Shown: piece after piece, positions 13,950 to 22,681 of the stretch
Numbering within the stretch: the first letter of the stretch is position 1
Layout of the letters: every line of letters starts with the position of its first letter
Assembly: GCF_022605725.1 (NCBI RefSeq)
Contig: NC_065552.1
Coordinates: forward strand, 17,998,785 to 18,062,784
From: Anthonomus grandis grandis
Taxonomy: Eukaryota; Arthropoda; Insecta; Coleoptera; Curculionidae
Direction: 5' to 3'
Length of the DNA: 64,000 bases
Notes under the pieces: generated by a model
What the model was told of the DNA's origin: nothing
What the model saw: the letters and a program-made list of their open reading frames with translations, nothing else
Databases searched by the model: none
Translations under genes and position numbers: made by a program

Positions 13950-15265
13950 TATATCTAAAAATTAAATCGGAACAATCGCCAACGCTATTAGTTATTACAT
14001 TTTCTTAACTCTGGTTGTGTTCAAACCGTAAAAAACATCATTTGGCTACCTCGTATATGCGAAATAGTAAATTTAAATTATATTCGAATAATAGATATTA
14101 GTAATAGAGTGAGATATAATTATTTTTTTAAAAAACAATTCACAAGAAAAATTTTAAAAATAATTTACAGTACATCAAATGAACTTCAAAAATGAAACTG
14201 GACTCAAATCGGACAATGCTGTAATGATTAATTGTTCTATTTTCTTAACCCTGGTTATGTCCAAAACTTAAAAAAGATCATTTGGGTCATCTTGTATAAC
14301 CTAAATATTAATTTTAAAATTAATTTGAATAATACATAACCGTAATTGAGTGAGATATGACTATTTTTTTTTAACACGATACATCAAAATATTTTTAAAA
14401 ATCATTTAGTGTTAATTAAATTATATCTAAAAATTAAATCAGAACAATCGTTAACGCTATTAGTTATTACCTTTTCTTAACTCTGGTTGTGTTCAAACCG
14501 TAAAAACCATTATTTGGCTATTTTGTATATGCGAAATAGTAAATTTAAATTATATTCGAATAATAGATAACAGTAAAAGAGTGAGATATAATAATTTTTT
14601 TTAAAAACAATTCATAAGAAAAAATTTAAAAATAATTTACAGTACATTAAATGAACTTCAGAAATTTAATTGGAATCAAATCGGACAATGCTGTAATGAT
14701 TAATTGTTTTATTTTCTTTACCCTGGTTATGTCCAAAACTTAAAAAAGATCATTTGGGTCATCTTGTATAACCTAAATATTAATTTTAAAATAAATTTGA
14801 ATAATAGGTAACCGTAATTGAATTAGATATGATTATTTTTTTTAAACACAATACATTAAAATATGTTTAAAAATCATTTAGGGTTAATCAAATTATATCT
14901 AAAAATTAAATCGGAACAATCGTTAACGCTATTAGTAATTATATTTTTTCAATTCTAGTTGTGTTCAAACTGTAAAAAGCATCATTTGGCTATCTTGTAT
15001 ATGCGAAATAGTAAATTTAAGTTATATTCGAATAATAGATAACAGTAATAGAGTGAGATATAATTTTTTTTAAAAAACAATTGATAAGAAAAATTTTAAA
15101 AATAATTTGCAGTCCATCAAATGAACTTCAAAGATTAAATTGGAATCAAATAGGACAATGCTATAATGATTAATTGTTCTATTTTCTTAACCCTGGTTAT
15201 GTCCAAAACTTAAAAAGGATCATTTGAGTCATCTTGTATAACCTACATATTAATTTTAAAATAAA
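13950..15265. repeat. Second copy of the ~10,150-11,460 segment
   Basis: It carries the same ordered variants as 10,150-11,460 at an offset of 3,802 bp, including 'GTTATTACCTTTTC' and 'TAGGTAACC'. Edges are approximate. Confidence 0.7.
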
Positions 15266-15279
15266 TTTGAATAATGGAT

Positions 15280-16150
15280 AACCGTAATTGAGTGAGATAT
15301 GACTATTTTTTTTAAACACAATACATCAAAATATTTTTAAGTCATTTAGGGTTAGTTAAATTATATCTAAAAATTAAATTAAAATTAAAACGGAACAGTC
15401 TTTAACGCTATCAGTTATTATATTTTCTTTATTTTGGTTGTGTTCAAACCGTAAAAAACATCATTTGGCTATCTTGTATATGGGAAATAGTAAATTTAAA
15501 TTCTATTCGAATAATAGATAACAGTAGTAGAGTGAGATATAATTATTTTTTTTAAAAACAATTCACAAGAAAAATTTTAAAAATAATTTACAGTACATCA
15601 AATGAACTTCAAACATTTAATTGGAATCAAATCGGACAATGCTATAATGATTAATTTTTCTACTTTCTTAACCCTGGTTATGTCCAAAATTTAAAAAGGA
15701 TCATTTGAGTCATCTTGTATAACCTAAATATTAATTTTAAAATAAATTTGAATACTAGATAACCGTAATTGAGTGAGATATGACCATTTTTTTAAACACA
15801 TTACATAAAACTATTTTTAAAAATCATTTAGGGTTAATCAAATTATATCTAAAAATTAAATTAAAATTAATTCGGAACAATCGCCAACGCTATTAGTTAT
15901 TACATTTTCTTAACTCTGGTTGTGTTCAAACCGTAAAAACCATCATTTGGCTATTTTGTATATGCGAAATAGTAAATTTAAATTATATTCGAATAATAGA
16001 TAACAGTAAAAGAGTGAGATATAATTATTTTTTTTAAAAACAATTCATAAGAAAAAATTAAAAAATAATTTACAGTATATTAAATGAACTTCAGAAATTT
16101 AATTGGAATCAAATCGGACAATGCTGTAATGATTAATTGTTCTATTTTCT
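15280..16150. repeat. Second copy of the ~11,960-12,830 segment
   Basis: It carries the same ordered variants as 11,960-12,830 at an offset of 3,320 bp, including 'CGGAACAGTCTTTAACGC' at 15,391. It ends shortly before the disrupted monomers next to the retrotransposon relic. Confidence 0.65.
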
Positions 16151-16390
16151 TTACCCTGGTTATGTCCAAAACTTAAAAAAGATCATTTGGGTCTTCTTGT
16201 ATAACCTAAATATTAATTTTAAAATAAATTTGAATAATAGGTAACCGTAATTGAATGAGATATGATTATTTTTTTTAAACCCAATACATCAAAATAATTT
16301 AAAAAATTATTCAGGGTTTATCAAATTATATCTAAAAATTGAATTAAAATTAAATCGGAACAATCGCCAACCCTATTAGTTATTACATTT

Positions 16391-16438
16391 TCTTATTTTG
16401 GACTTTATTATTATTGGACAATGCTATAATGATTAATT
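16391..16438. other. Scrambled satellite junction at left edge of the retrotransposon relic
   Basis: A B half begins ('ATTACATTTTCTTA'). About 18 bp of non-satellite sequence ('TTTTGGACTTTATTATTA') then replaces most of the monomer, and the end of a B half follows ('TTGGACAATGCTATAATG', 'ATTAATT') before the GC-richer element starts. Most of one half-monomer is missing, which suggests a repaired break with short filler close to the insertion. Confidence 0.6.
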
Positions 16439-16651
16439 ATAGACGGTCTCGTCTCGTAAATAAATGTCTTGTAGTACCTATGCGTAGCCCGGTTTCATCA
16501 CTATATTCAAAGCAAAAACCCGCCCTCCCCGCCGTCCCCTACATGTCACATGCATCCCAATACACCCATTAGTCTATTGCTTAGTGCCGGTGAGATCACG
16601 TCTCCGCGTTTCCCCGTCCGAATTTTGTTTTACGTTTTTTGAATAGTGATA
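16439..16651 (+). other. Left terminal region / 5' leader of the DIRS-like element
   Basis: This is about 210 bp of GC-richer non-coding sequence between satellite and the Gag start. It opens with 'ATAGACGGTCTCGTCTCG' and contains a C-rich stretch near 16,518-16,540. In DIRS elements this position holds the left terminal repeat and the promoter. Because the right end is lost, the inverted repeat cannot be confirmed. The outer edge at 16,439 is where satellite similarity ends. Confidence 0.5.
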
Positions 16652-18073
16652 ATGGCTTCTCCAAAACCCCGTCATTCTTCTGGAGATCGCGGTGTTTTGT
16701 CGGATATTCTTAAATCGGTAAAATCTTTAGATAAAAGATTGCGGAAAATTAAAGATAAAAAGAGGTATGGAAGCCGATCTAGAGCAATTAGTCAGCGGAA
16801 TCGTTCCAATTCACGGCATGTCTCGTCATCGCCCGAGAGTTTTTATCGGCGATACTTTAGGCCAAAATCCCGTGTCTACTCGAGACGTCGCCGTATTTTA
16901 TCGTCTTCTTCTTCTAGCTCGGGCTCAGACAATTCTCGGTCCCCTTCTAATCGTTATCAGGAGAGGAGAGACCGGAGGGGGAGGGGTACACCACCCCTCA
17001 GTGTGGAGGTAGAAGTACCGCATTTTGATGTTTCTGTATTTCTCTTATCGGGACCCATTTTGCTTATGCCTCAGTGACGGGGCGGTGATATCGACAGTGA
17101 GTTCTTTATCACCTCATCATAGGAATGGGATGCGGCAGATTTAAGCCCCAGGGATGGGGTAGCGATAAGGATAGTGAATTCTTAATCGTTTCTATGCTGC
17201 CTAACAGTAGAAGAATATAATACGTTGATCATTTATTTTATTGGGGTGTATTTTAACTCCCTTTTTCCTCTATCGTTATGTTACTTTTATGCTACTACCG
17301 ATTGTTTTGGATATGGGGCACGATTCTGTTCAGGTTCCTGAAAATAGAGACTTACAGTCTCTTTTGGGTGACGAGTGTGTCACCCCGACCCCTTTTGCAG
17401 CTCCGCTTCACAATGATATCGCAACTTGTTGGGATTGTATATTGAGGAAAGGTTTGGACCCGGATAAGCGAGCAGAAGTAATGCTCAAATATTCCCCTCC
17501 CGAGAACTGCAAAAATGTTATTCTTCCTATTCTTAATCTTCATGTCAAGCGGCGTTGTCTGAATCTAATGAAAAAAGGGATGCTCGTCTAGCCAATTTGC
17601 AGAAGCAGGTTGGGGGATATCTGCTATAGGTAAAGTTCTCTCGTGCCTTTATCAAAAAGGCGAGGAGGGGGATAAAGAGAATATACAGGTGCTTAGTGAT
17701 GCTGGTCGCCTTTTGTCCGATGTACATTACCAGAAGACTACATCTCGCAGAGAACTGGTTTTGTTAAATATTAACAAGGACTTGAGGGACACCCTCGCTA
17801 ACTCTTCTCCAGGCGAGTTGCTGTTTGGATCGAATCTGGAGGATGTTATAAAGGCTAAGAAGACCATTGACCTTTCAAGTCAAGGTTATTAAGAGGCCGC
17901 CTCAATCTGTAGTTACCAAACCTTTAAACTACTACCGTCCATTCAAGTCGAATCGAGGAGCATTCCGGAGTGGACAGCAATTGCGTCAAGCTCCTCGCTC
18001 AGGACAGCTAGACAAGACCCAACTGTTCAAGAGGAAACAGAATCAGTGGCAAAGTAGGGACAGATACCGTTAG
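16652..18073 (+). pseudogene. DIRS-type Gag (ORF1), frameshifted
   Basis: The likely start is the ATG at 16,652 (A at -3, G at +4); the GTG six bases upstream is not a plausible eukaryotic start. About the first 115 residues are basic and arginine/serine rich (an 'SSSSSSSGSDNSRS'-like run), as in nucleic-acid-binding Gag N-termini, after a short lysine-rich helical stretch. The frame is lost near 17,040-17,077 (TGA). Later segments lie in other frames. 17,290-17,570 encodes 'PLHNDIATCWDCILRKGL' and 'YSPPENC', a recognisable DIRS Gag core. About 17,612-17,880 encodes 'GISAIGKVLSCLYQKGEE' and 'SDAGRLLSD'. 17,882-18,073 encodes a basic tail ending in RDRYR-stop. Frame changes fall near 17,050, 17,575, 17,612 and 17,880. 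The family match is by recognition of conserved segments, not by search. Confidence 0.75.
17080..17190 (+). repeat. Imperfect ~77-bp direct repeat inside Gag
   Basis: 'GATATCGACAGTGAGTTCTT' near 17,086-17,105 and 'GATAAGGATAGTGAATTCTT' near 17,163-17,182 are similar and lie 77 bp apart. Read in the appropriate frames they encode related peptides (GGDIDSEFFITSS and GSDKDSEFLIVSM). Both are interrupted by stops within the pseudogene. This is probably an ancestral duplication in the acidic part of Gag. Confidence 0.5.
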
Positions 18074-18075
18074 AG

Positions 18076-19380
18076 GCGAGTAAACATGCTGGTCGTTTAA
18101 GATTTTTTGTTAATAGATGGAAAAGATTTACCAATGATACATTCAGTTTATCTTGGTTGTCGGGATATATGATCCCTCTTATTAGTACCCCAAAACAAAT
18201 CACTGTATGTGGGGAGACCCGTTGGTCTAATACTGAGAAAGTGTTAATAAGGAAATCAATAAATGATCTCTCATTATCAGGCGCTGTAAGTCGCGCATCT
18301 GAATGTTCGAACCAATTCATATCTAAAATATTTCTTGTTCCTAAATCGGATGGATCGTATAGACTGGTGGTAAATTTAAAGAATTTTAATAGCTATGTTC
18401 ATACTAAACATTTTAAGATTGAGGATATTAATAAAACCTAATTGCTTTATGGCAACAGTTGACCTTAAAGACGCCTATTTGCTTGTACCTGTGAATAAGC
18501 GTCATAGAAAATACTTGAGGTTTGTCTTTGAGGGTGTACTATATGAGTACAATGCCTTGCCTTTTGGACTTAATGACGCCCCATTTGTTTTTACTAAATT
18601 AATGAAGCCGGTTGTGTCGGCATTACGGGAACAAGGTTTTATGTCGAGTTTATGTTAGAGCTACGGTTAGCTTGCTGGATCACCTTGGTTTAATTAATTA
18701 TAAAAAAAAAAAAAAAAAGTATTTTAACCCCTTCGCAATGTTGCTCTTATCTAGGCTTCTCTTATAATTCTTGCACTATGACGATATGCCCTACAGACAA
18801 GAAACGTCAGTATTTAATAGACTGTGTCCAATCATTTTTTCGTAGAGAGTCTTGTAAAATAAGAGAATTTTCTCAATTGATAGGAAAACTAGTTGCGGTT
18901 TGCCCAGGAGTTAAATACGGTTTTCTTTTTACCAAGATTTTAGAGAGGGGAAAATGTTTAGCTCTTAAAAGAACCAAAGGCAATTATAATGCGATAATGG
19001 TTTTGCCTAAATTCGTCTTTGTTGAATTAAAATGGTGTACCTGAAATAAAATACAGCACCTTCCAAGGGCATCAAATTGTAACCGTTTTAATTCATATTG
19101 CATGGAAATATTCTCGGACGCTTCTTTGACGGGTTGGGGAATTTATTGTAACGGTTTAAATAGCAACCATGGCCTATGGTCGGATTCTGAGGTAAAAAAT
19201 CACATTAATTTTTTGGAACTGTTAGCCTTATTTTTTGGTCTGAAATATTACGCGAGTCACCTTCATAATTGCAACATTTTATGCAGAGTGGACAACACTA
19301 CTGCCTTGTCATACGCTAATCGTATGGGTAGTATTCAACACCCTAAGTTAAACGCCCTATCAAGGCAGATTTGGCAATGG
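18076..19380 (+). pseudogene. DIRS-type Pol: reverse transcriptase and partial RNase H, deleted and truncated
   Basis: The reading begins directly after the Gag stop. 'AGRLRFFVNRWKRF' at about 18,085 and 'ISKIFLVPKSDGSYRL' at about 18,320 are the RT N-terminus in one frame to a stop at 18,441. A frameshift near 18,437 leads to motif A 'VDLKDAY' (18,458-18,478) and motif B 'LPFGLNDAP' (about 18,557-18,583), open to 18,658. The catalytic YxDD block expected after 'GFMSS' is missing, because 'RATVSLLDHLGLI' follows at once. A 17-base A run at 18,702-18,718 and a frame change come next. 18,778-19,044 encodes the RT-RNase H connection ('REFSQLIGKLVAVCPGVKYG') to a TGA stop. RNase H starts near 19,102 with 'FSDASLTGWG' (first Asp at 19,117), an 'INFLELLAL' acidic site and 'RVDNTTALSYANRMGS'. 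It stops at the satellite junction. Recombinase sequence is absent. Confidence 0.85.
18702..18718 (+). repeat. 17-bp poly(A) run inside RT pseudogene
   Basis: Seventeen consecutive A bases replace what should be a short lysine-coding stretch ('NYKK') of the RT. The run breaks the frame and probably expanded by slippage after the element died. It lies well inside the element, so it is not a retrotransposon tail. Confidence 0.7.
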
Positions 19381-20619
19381 TAAAAATCATTTAGGTTTAA
19401 TCAAATTATATTTAAAAATTGAATTAAAATTAAATCGGAACAATCGCCAACGCTATTAGTTATTATATTTTCTTAACTCTGGTTGTGTCCAAAACTTAAA
19501 AATGATCATTTGGGTGATCCTGTATAACCTAAATATGAATTTTAAAATAAATTTGAATAATAGATAACCGTAATTGGGTGAGATATGACTATTTTTTTTA
19601 AACACAATCCATCAAAATATTTTTAAAAATCATTTAGGGTTATTCAAATTATATCTAAAAATTAAATCGAAACAATCGTTAACGCTATTAGTTATTATAT
19701 TTTCTTTACTCTGGTTGTGTTCAAACCGTAAAAAACATTATTTGGCTATCTCGTATATGCGAAATAGTAAACATAAATTATATTCGAATAATAGATAACA
19801 GTAATAGTGTGAAATATGATTATTTTTTTTAAAAACAATACATCAGAAAAATTTAAAAAATAATTTACAGTATATTAAATGAACATCAAAAATTAAATTG
19901 GAGTCAAATCGGACAATGCTATAATGATTAATTGTTCTATTTTCTTAACCCTGGTTATGTCCAAAACTTAAAAAGGATCATTTGGGTCATCTTGTATAAC
20001 CTAAATATGAATTTTAAAATACATTTGAATAATAGATAACCGTAATTGGGTGAGATATGACTATTTTTTTTAAACACAATCCATCAAAATATTTTTAAAA
20101 ATCATTTAGGGTTAATCAAATTATATCTGAAAATTGAATTAAAATTAAATCGGAACAATCGCCAACGCTATTAGTTATTATATTTTCTTTACTCTGGTTG
20201 TGTTCAAACCGTAAAAAACATCTTTTGGCTATCTCGTATATGCGAAATAGTAAACATAAATTATATTCGAATAATAGATAACAGTAATAGTGTGAAATAT
20301 GATTATTTTTTTTAAAAACAATACATCAGAAAAATAATTTACAGTATATCAAATAAACATGAAAAATTAAATTGGAGTCAAATCGGACAATGCTATAATG
20401 ATTAATTGTTTTATTTTCTTAACCCTGGTTATGTCCAAAACTTAAAATGGATCATTTGGGTCATCTTGTATAACCTAAATATTCATTGTAAAATAAATTT
20501 GAATAATAGATAACCGTAATTGGGTGAGATATGACTATTTTTTTTAAACACAATCCAACAAAATATTTTTAAAAATCATTTAGGGTTAATCAAATTATAT
20601 CTAAAAATTGAATTAAAAT
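19381..20619. repeat. Satellite array, type II dimers, between the two elements
   Basis: The array resumes within an A half ('TAAAAATCATTTAGG'), not at the point where it stopped left of the relic. These dimers have type II marks: 'CTCGTATATGCGAAATAG' with 'TAAACATAAA', 'GTGTGAAATATGATT' and 'ATACATCAGAAAAA'. One copy lacks the 'TTTTAAA' stretch near 20,335. The block ends at 'GAATTAAAAT', where the DNA transposon is inserted. Confidence 0.93.
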
Positions 20620-20621
20620 TA
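20620..20621. other. TA target-site duplication, left
   Basis: TA lies between satellite 'GAATTAAAAT' and the element start 'TACTCTATTTC'. The matching TA is at 22,680-22,681. Uninterrupted dimers nearby read 'AAAATTAAATCGG', so the empty site is visible in the array itself. Confidence 0.9.
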
Positions 20622-20653
20622 TACTCTATTTCAGAAGTGTGTAGAGCAATAAA
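20622..20653 (+). repeat. Left terminal inverted repeat (32 bp)
   Basis: It starts 'TACTCTATTTCAGAAGTG' and ends 'AGAGCAATAAA'. It pairs with 22,648-22,679 in reverse complement with one mismatch, at repeat position 20 (G here, A in the partner). Similarity stops immediately inside position 32. Confidence 0.95.
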
Positions 20654-20945
20654 ACCTCATTAGGTATGCAAAAGTGGTACCTGGTGATCCACCAATATTT
20701 TATGCCACTACCTTAGTTGGGTATTAGTTTCAATGTAAAATTCTTTCTTTTCGTTGATTGCAGGTAGTGCCACCCGGTTTTGGGTCAATTTATGAGTTTT
20801 GCCCATTGTTACCCACTGATTAACATTGAAAACGGTTCGCCAAAGGCGTGCAACTGGGACTTGTTTTTTACCTTATAATTAATGTACTTAAATGCTATTT
20901 TATTTTAGAAAGTTACTTTTGTTTAAATGGAATAATATATTTTTT
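20654..20945. other. Transposon non-coding flank, 3' side of the transposase
   Basis: This is 292 bp of sequence internal to the inverted repeat and downstream of the transposase stop. It contains no credible ORF. It includes a loose inverted repeat, 'CCACTACC' near 20,705 and 'GGTAGTGCC' near 20,764. It presumably serves as 3' untranslated region and subterminal sequence. Confidence 0.6.
20899..20904 (-). terminator. Possible polyadenylation signal AATAAA for the transposase
   Basis: The plus strand reads TTTATT, which is AATAAA on the coding strand, about 42 bp downstream of the transposase stop. Position and match are typical, but in AT-rich DNA the hexamer is common, so this is only plausible. 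Confidence 0.4.
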
Positions 20946-22379
20946 TCACAAATTGATTGAACATAATATGTAGAGTAAAACAGTTGAAAATGTCACTTTT
21001 GGATCTGGCACTTTTTGAACAGTGTATAACAATTTTAAATTATAATAGATTGTAGTCTTCTGACTGTCATCACCTCTTGACATTATAATTAAAGGATCGA
21101 CTGTCTGATCGATGAGGTTGTCAAGATCCCACATTTTGTCCTCTTGCTTAATTACATGCTGGACTGCTTTTCGCCAATTCTCTGGTGTCGCTTCCGTAAT
21201 GGCTTGATCAAACAGTAGCTTAACATCTTTCATTTTAAAAGTCGGGTTTTGTCTTGCTACAAATCCTTTTACCTGCGCCCATATCAGTTCTATAGGATTT
21301 AGTTCGCAATGATATGGCGGTAAGCGCAGTACAGTTATATTATATTTTTCGGCTATATCTTCCACGGCGTATTTCATGAAACGAGTTTTGTGTAAGTTTG
21401 CTATTGCCAGCAGTTCTTTTTTTATCAAATTTGCTTCAAACGCAATACCTTTTGCAGTCAGCCAATCGATAATTTCTTGCTTTCTCCAACTTGAAGTTGG
21501 CGTCTTCTCTATTCGCCGTGAATGATAGCTTGCGTTATCCATAACCACCACCGAATTAGCCGGAAGAAATTTTATCATTTCACCAAAATAGTCCTCGAAA
21601 ACGTCTGAGTTCATGTCTTCATGGTAATCTCCTGTGCGAGTCGACTCAAAGGTTAGCAGACCTTCTTTTAAAAATCCCTCTTCGCTTCCAATATATGTGA
21701 TTATAAGTCTTTTTCCTTTTCCCGAAGGTACTTTAATACCCGTAGACAGGCCTTCTATGAAAGCTTGGCGAGCACTGGTTATATTTTTGTCTTGCCACAT
21801 TTTTTGGACTATACAACCTTCGTTAATCCACGTCTCATCAAGATAAAAAACTTTCTTTTGCTCCCTGCGGTACTGCTTGATACTTCTCAAGTATTGTCGT
21901 CTCCAACAAACAATTTCGTCGCTCTCCAGTAAAAGTGCTTTGCGGTTATGCTTTTCCCAGGCAAAATCCATATTTTTTGAAGTTTTCCATAAAAGTTTTC
22001 TACTTATCAAGGGAATACTGTCATCTCGGCCAAGCTCCATTAAAATTTTGTCTAGGGTGGGTATTTCCTTTTTAAAATAAAAAGAGTGAACTTTTCTTCG
22101 GATTATACATTTAGCATTTTCATCAAGGACTTTTGTAGGTCGTCCTGGCTTTTGCTTGGGAGATTCCACTTGACCTGCTACTTTTCTTTCCCGCAACAAT
22201 TTGAAAATGGTGGACTTTCCAATTCCACTCATTCGAGAACATTTTTCAACAATTTCTTGCACAGTAAAACTAGGGTAATCGTGTTTTATGCAATCATGTA
22301 CATTTAAAATAATAACCTTTTCACTCAGCGATAGTGGAGAATTTTTAGTACATCTTTTCGTTGGACTGAATACCTCCAT
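20946..22379 (-). CDS. ITm-family DD82E transposase, 477 aa, intact
   Basis: It is predicted to bind the terminal repeats and carry out cut-and-paste transposition at TA sites in the nucleus. Residues 14-66 look like a helix-turn-helix region ('TVQEIVEKCSRMSGIGKSTI'). Residues 79-82 are GRPT, the GRP-like linker common between the two N-terminal HTH domains of Tc1/mariner proteins. Residues 85-130 probably form the second HTH. The DDE fold shows D181 in 'FYLDETW', D281 in 'VVVMDNASYH' and E364 in 'LPPYHCELNPIELIW', with 82 residues between the last two. The long insert (about 290-345) is lysine and glutamate rich and probably helical. The start at 22,379 is an ATG with A at -3 and G at +4. 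No stop or frameshift interrupts it. The C-terminal tail after about 430 is less conserved in appearance. All three catalytic acids are present, so activity is possible but unproven. Confidence 0.93.
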   Translation of the reverse strand: MEVFSPTKRCTKNSPLSLSEKVIILNVHDCIKHDYPSFTVQEIVEKCSRMSGIGKSTIFKLLRERKVAGQVESPKQKPGRPTKVLDENAKCIIRRKVHSFYFKKEIPTLDKILMELGRDDSIPLISRKLLWKTSKNMDFAWEKHNRKALLLESDEIVCWRRQYLRSIKQYRREQKKVFYLDETWINEGCIVQKMWQDKNITSARQAFIEGLSTGIKVPSGKGKRLIITYIGSEEGFLKEGLLTFESTRTGDYHEDMNSDVFEDYFGEMIKFLPANSVVVMDNASYHSRRIEKTPTSSWRKQEIIDWLTAKGIAFEANLIKKELLAIANLHKTRFMKYAVEDIAEKYNITVLRLPPYHCELNPIELIWAQVKGFVARQNPTFKMKDVKLLFDQAITEATPENWRKAVQHVIKQEDKMWDLDNLIDQTVDPLIIMSRGDDSQKTTIYYNLKLLYTVQKVPDPKVTFSTVLLYILCSINL

Positions 22380-22647
22380 TTTTTAAATATTGGGATAATA
22401 ATATTGTGATTACACTACAGCGTAGCAGTGACTACTAACGTTTAAAATATGATTTAAAAGTATTTATAGTCTGTATATATTACCTGACCCCATTTTTGCA
22501 TGTTACAAAGCGTTAAAAGATAGGTACCTATACAAAAGGATTAAAAGTATTTAATCTCTTTCAAAATAAAGGCATTTAATCCGTGAAAATAAGTACCTGC
22601 GCCTATGAACTACCACGAAATGTAGCCAAACAGAACGGAATCCCCAG
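22380..22647. other. Transposon non-coding flank, 5' side of the transposase
   Basis: This is 268 bp between the transposase start and the right inverted repeat. It contains no ORF of note. It has a possible TATA box and a short dyad 'GTAGCAGTGACTAC' near 22,423-22,436. It probably includes the transposase promoter and 5' leader. Confidence 0.6.
22461..22469 (-). promoter_or_regulatory. Possible TATA box for the transposase
   Basis: Plus-strand 'TATTTATAG' reads CTATAAATA on the coding strand, about 85 bp upstream of the ATG. A transcript start about 30 bp downstream would leave a leader of roughly 50 bp. It is supported only by sequence match in AT-rich DNA. Confidence 0.35.
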
Positions 22648-22679
22648 TTTATTGCTCTATACACTTCTGAAATAGAGTA
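22648..22679 (-). repeat. Right terminal inverted repeat (32 bp)
   Basis: It is the reverse complement of 20,622-20,653 with one mismatch at position 20 from the outer end, and ends 'CTGAAATAGAGTA' against the TA duplication. Both ends being complete indicates a full-length element. Confidence 0.95.
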
Positions 22680-22681
22680 TA
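22680..22681. other. TA target-site duplication, right
   Basis: TA follows the right inverted repeat and is itself followed by satellite 'AATCGGAACAATCGCC', the exact continuation of the A half interrupted at 20,619. Confidence 0.9.

Larger units (their letters stand above)
1..16438. repeat. AT-rich satellite array, type I dimers (~483 bp)
   Basis: This block consists of tandem dimers of two related halves. Successive 'CTGG' landmarks at 106, 350, 589, 832 and 1072 give halves of 244, 239, 243 and 240 bp. Half A carries 'CTGGTTATGTCC', 'ATAACCGTAATTGAGTG' and 'TTTAGGGTTAATC'. Half B carries 'CTGGTTGTGTTCAAACCG', 'TTGTATATGCGAAATAG' and 'GGACAATGCTATAATG'. Both share 'AATAATAGATAAC-GTAAT' followed by a run of T. 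Copies differ by many substitutions and small indels, so this part looks older than the right side of the window. Some monomers near 13.0-14.1 kb already resemble type II ('CTCGTATATGCG', 'GTGTGAAATATG'). No gene was found; short open frames follow the repeat and are not credible proteins. The array continues beyond base 1. Confidence 0.95.
16439..19380 (+). mobile_element. DIRS-like retrotransposon relic, 3'-truncated
   Basis: This region is unlike the satellite in base composition and codes, in broken frames, for proteins in DIRS order: Gag, then reverse transcriptase, then RNase H. DIRS elements use a tyrosine recombinase instead of an integrase and normally end in inverted repeats plus an internal complementary region. 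Here the recombinase, any methyltransferase-like domain and the right end are absent. The sequence stops inside RNase H at 19,380 and satellite follows directly ('TAAAAATCATTTAGG'). At least six frame changes or stops and an internal RT deletion show it is dead. The family call rests on recognisable Gag and RT/RNase H segments. DIRS1-like versus PAT-like cannot be decided without the 3' part. Confidence 0.85.
20622..22679 (-). mobile_element. Complete ITm (IS630-Tc1-mariner) DNA transposon, DD82E type
   Basis: This 2,058-bp element is bounded by 32-bp terminal inverted repeats and a TA duplication and holds one intact transposase gene on the minus strand. The insertion is precise: removing it and one TA restores the satellite reading 'AAAATTAAATCGG'. 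The DDE residues and the 'GRP' linker place it in the ITm group. The 82-residue D-to-E gap is far longer than the 34 of Tc1 or mariner. From memory, a DD82E group has been named Sailor; membership is inferred from spacing only. The intact ORF and nearly perfect inverted repeats suggest a fairly recent insertion into an older array. Confidence 0.93.

Noticed and set aside
1..16438. CRISPR-like array
   Set aside because: Repeats are about 240/483 bp and contiguous, with no short repeats separated by unique spacers and no cas genes.
17352..18320. Minus-strand open frames within the DIRS-like region
   Set aside because: They lie opposite recognisable Gag and RT coding segments and show no family features.
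18702..18718. A-run as a processed-transcript tail
   Set aside because: It lies between RT segments that belong to one protein, so it is an internal slippage expansion.
16439..19380. Endogenous retrovirus or LTR element
   Set aside because: No LTRs, protease or integrase are seen, and the Gag and RT/RNase H segments look DIRS-like.
21634..22307. Plus-strand open frames of 67-73 codons opposite the transposase
   Set aside because: They are antisense shadows of the clearly coding minus-strand transposase, with no recognisable domain.
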